Assembly (NCBI GenBank): GCA_022711195.1
Contig: JAKLFN010000024.1
Coordinates: forward strand, 1 to 16,607
Length of the DNA: 16,607 bases
Source of the DNA: Bacteroidota bacterium
Lineage (GTDB): Bacteria; Bacteroidota; Bacteroidia; Bacteroidales; VadinHA17
Direction of reading: 5' to 3'
Within the stretch, counting starts at the first letter, position 1. Every line of letters begins with the position of its first letter. Shown in pieces: positions 15,863 through 16,607 of this stretch. The translations under genes were made by a program, and so were the position numbers. The notes below the pieces were generated by a model. The model saw only the letters and a program-made list of their open reading frames with translations, was not told the DNA's origin and searched no databases.

Positions 15863-16607
15863 TTATTTCCACTCTGCTTTCAGCTCATCAATCATTGTGG
15901 TGGCACCTCCGGAGTACAGAATACCAAAACCTCCATACTCGTTTCCCGCGGCTTCGACCTTCATTTTTACTTCCGTGAGCACTTCAGGTCTGTCTGGTAC
16001 AATATGATATTGTGCCGGAGAATCCATTTGAACAGTAATCTGGCCTCCTGATACTTCAATTTTTATGTTACAGGTTGGCCTGAAACATGATGTGGAAACA
16101 GGCTTACTGATTTCAGTTACTTTATTATTATCGTATTTTACAATAATGCAATCAATGGCATCGTGGTATTTTGTAGTACGAATTAATCTCAGGCCATAGC
16201 CAGTCATAGTTTTAGTATCCATCTTGAAAAGGATGTCCATAAACTTATTAGCCATACTGAATCCCTGTCCCTCATATTTAAACGGAGTTACTTTCAGAGA
16301 GAGTTTCATGTCGGCAAAGACTTTACCAACCGGAGTATAAAGCATTTTTGCATCAAGCGCCTCCAGAAGCCCTATTTTGTTTGCCGAGCCATCAGATCCC
16401 TCTCCATAGTACCATGCATCCCTGTCCCTTCTTGGAGGATTCTGCCCCACAGGGAATGGTGTGTCATAATAAGTCATGGTCCAGAATCCAGGGATTACCT
16501 CAGGTTGATTTCTGGTTGGAATATTCTTGAAGTCAGTTATCAGAACGTTATTGTCAGCTTTAATATCTTTCAGGGAAATTGATTTTCTGGTAACTGTTTT
16601 TACAGGT
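15863..16607 (-). CDS. C-terminal part of a secreted-type beta-sandwich protein, 5' end outside window
   Basis: The reading frame stays open from the right edge to TAA at 15863-15865, giving at least 247 residues; an internal ATG at 16477 is not the start, because 43 further codons upstream are open. I do not recognise the family. From about residue 85 the pattern of alternating strands (VFADMKLSLKVTPFKYEG, GYGLRLIRTT, CNIKIEVSGGQITVQMDSP, YGGFGILYSGG) looks like a concanavalin/LamG-like jelly roll, ending in TTMIDELKAEWK. Such modules often close larger lyases or glycosidases. The sequence ahead of it (IPGFWTMTYYDTPFP, RRDRDAWYYGEG) could belong to a catalytic domain or a linker. It is the most upstream visible gene of the minus-strand cluster, 76 bp before the esterase. 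Function cannot be given. Confidence 0.75.
   Translation of the reverse strand, partial: PVKTVTRKSISLKDIKADNNVLITDFKNIPTRNQPEVIPGFWTMTYYDTPFPVGQNPPRRDRDAWYYGEGSDGSANKIGLLEALDAKMLYTPVGKVFADMKLSLKVTPFKYEGQGFSMANKFMDILFKMDTKTMTGYGLRLIRTTKYHDAIDCIIVKYDNNKVTEISKPVSTSCFRPTCNIKIEVSGGQITVQMDSPAQYHIVPDRPEVLTEVKMKVEAAGNEYGGFGILYSGGATTMIDELKAEWK

Overview
The window looks like a stretch of a Bacteroidota (Bacteroidales-type) chromosome. The signs are a gene set typical of a carbohydrate-utilisation locus (GH29, GH43, a carbohydrate esterase-like protein, two very large secreted proteins, two Tat-exported proteins), start codons without clear Shine-Dalgarno sequences, AT-rich spacers, and one perfect match to the Bacteroidota -7 promoter element. 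This assignment is inference; no rRNA or other phylogenetic marker is present.

Layout. On the minus strand, 1206 down to the left edge is a 2-oxo-acid dehydrogenase E2 subunit (lipoyl domain, subunit-binding domain, catalytic domain) whose 3' end lies outside. It is divergent from a plus-strand block: a GntR/HutC-type regulator (1457-2173), a GH29 alpha-L-fucosidase (2310-3653) and a Gfo/Idh/MocA-type oxidoreductase (3890-5212). The divergent spacer (1207-1456) holds an inverted heptamer repeat and a perfect 16-bp palindrome at 1409-1424. That palindrome is the best candidate for the GntR operator and sits between two outward-facing promoter-like elements. A second, larger heptamer array (2176-2292) follows the gntR stop codon directly, so the regulator gene is bracketed by the same repeat family.

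A strong hairpin (5239-5277) separates this block from a convergent minus-strand cluster running from the right edge to 5285: a truncated beta-sandwich protein (15863 to the right edge), a two-domain alpha/beta hydrolase (13789-15786), a GH43 lipoprotein (12221-13729), a 1049-residue beta-helix plus TIM-barrel-like protein (9069-12218) and a 1245-residue LamG-containing protein (5285-9022). Spacings are 76, 59, 2 and 46 bp, all on one strand and ending at the hairpin, which suggests one operon.

How it fits together (inference). The secreted and lipoprotein enzymes would attack a branched, probably fucose- and pentose-containing and esterified plant or algal polysaccharide. The esterase would deacylate it, GH43 and GH29 would remove arabinose/xylose and fucose, and the two large proteins would act on the backbone or on unusual linkages. 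No SusC/SusD pair, hybrid two-component sensor or sulfatase is visible, so any transport part lies outside the window. The two large proteins cannot be assigned to a characterised enzyme family from the sequence alone and are the best candidates for undescribed activities. No tRNA, rRNA, CRISPR array, transposase or phage gene was recognised.
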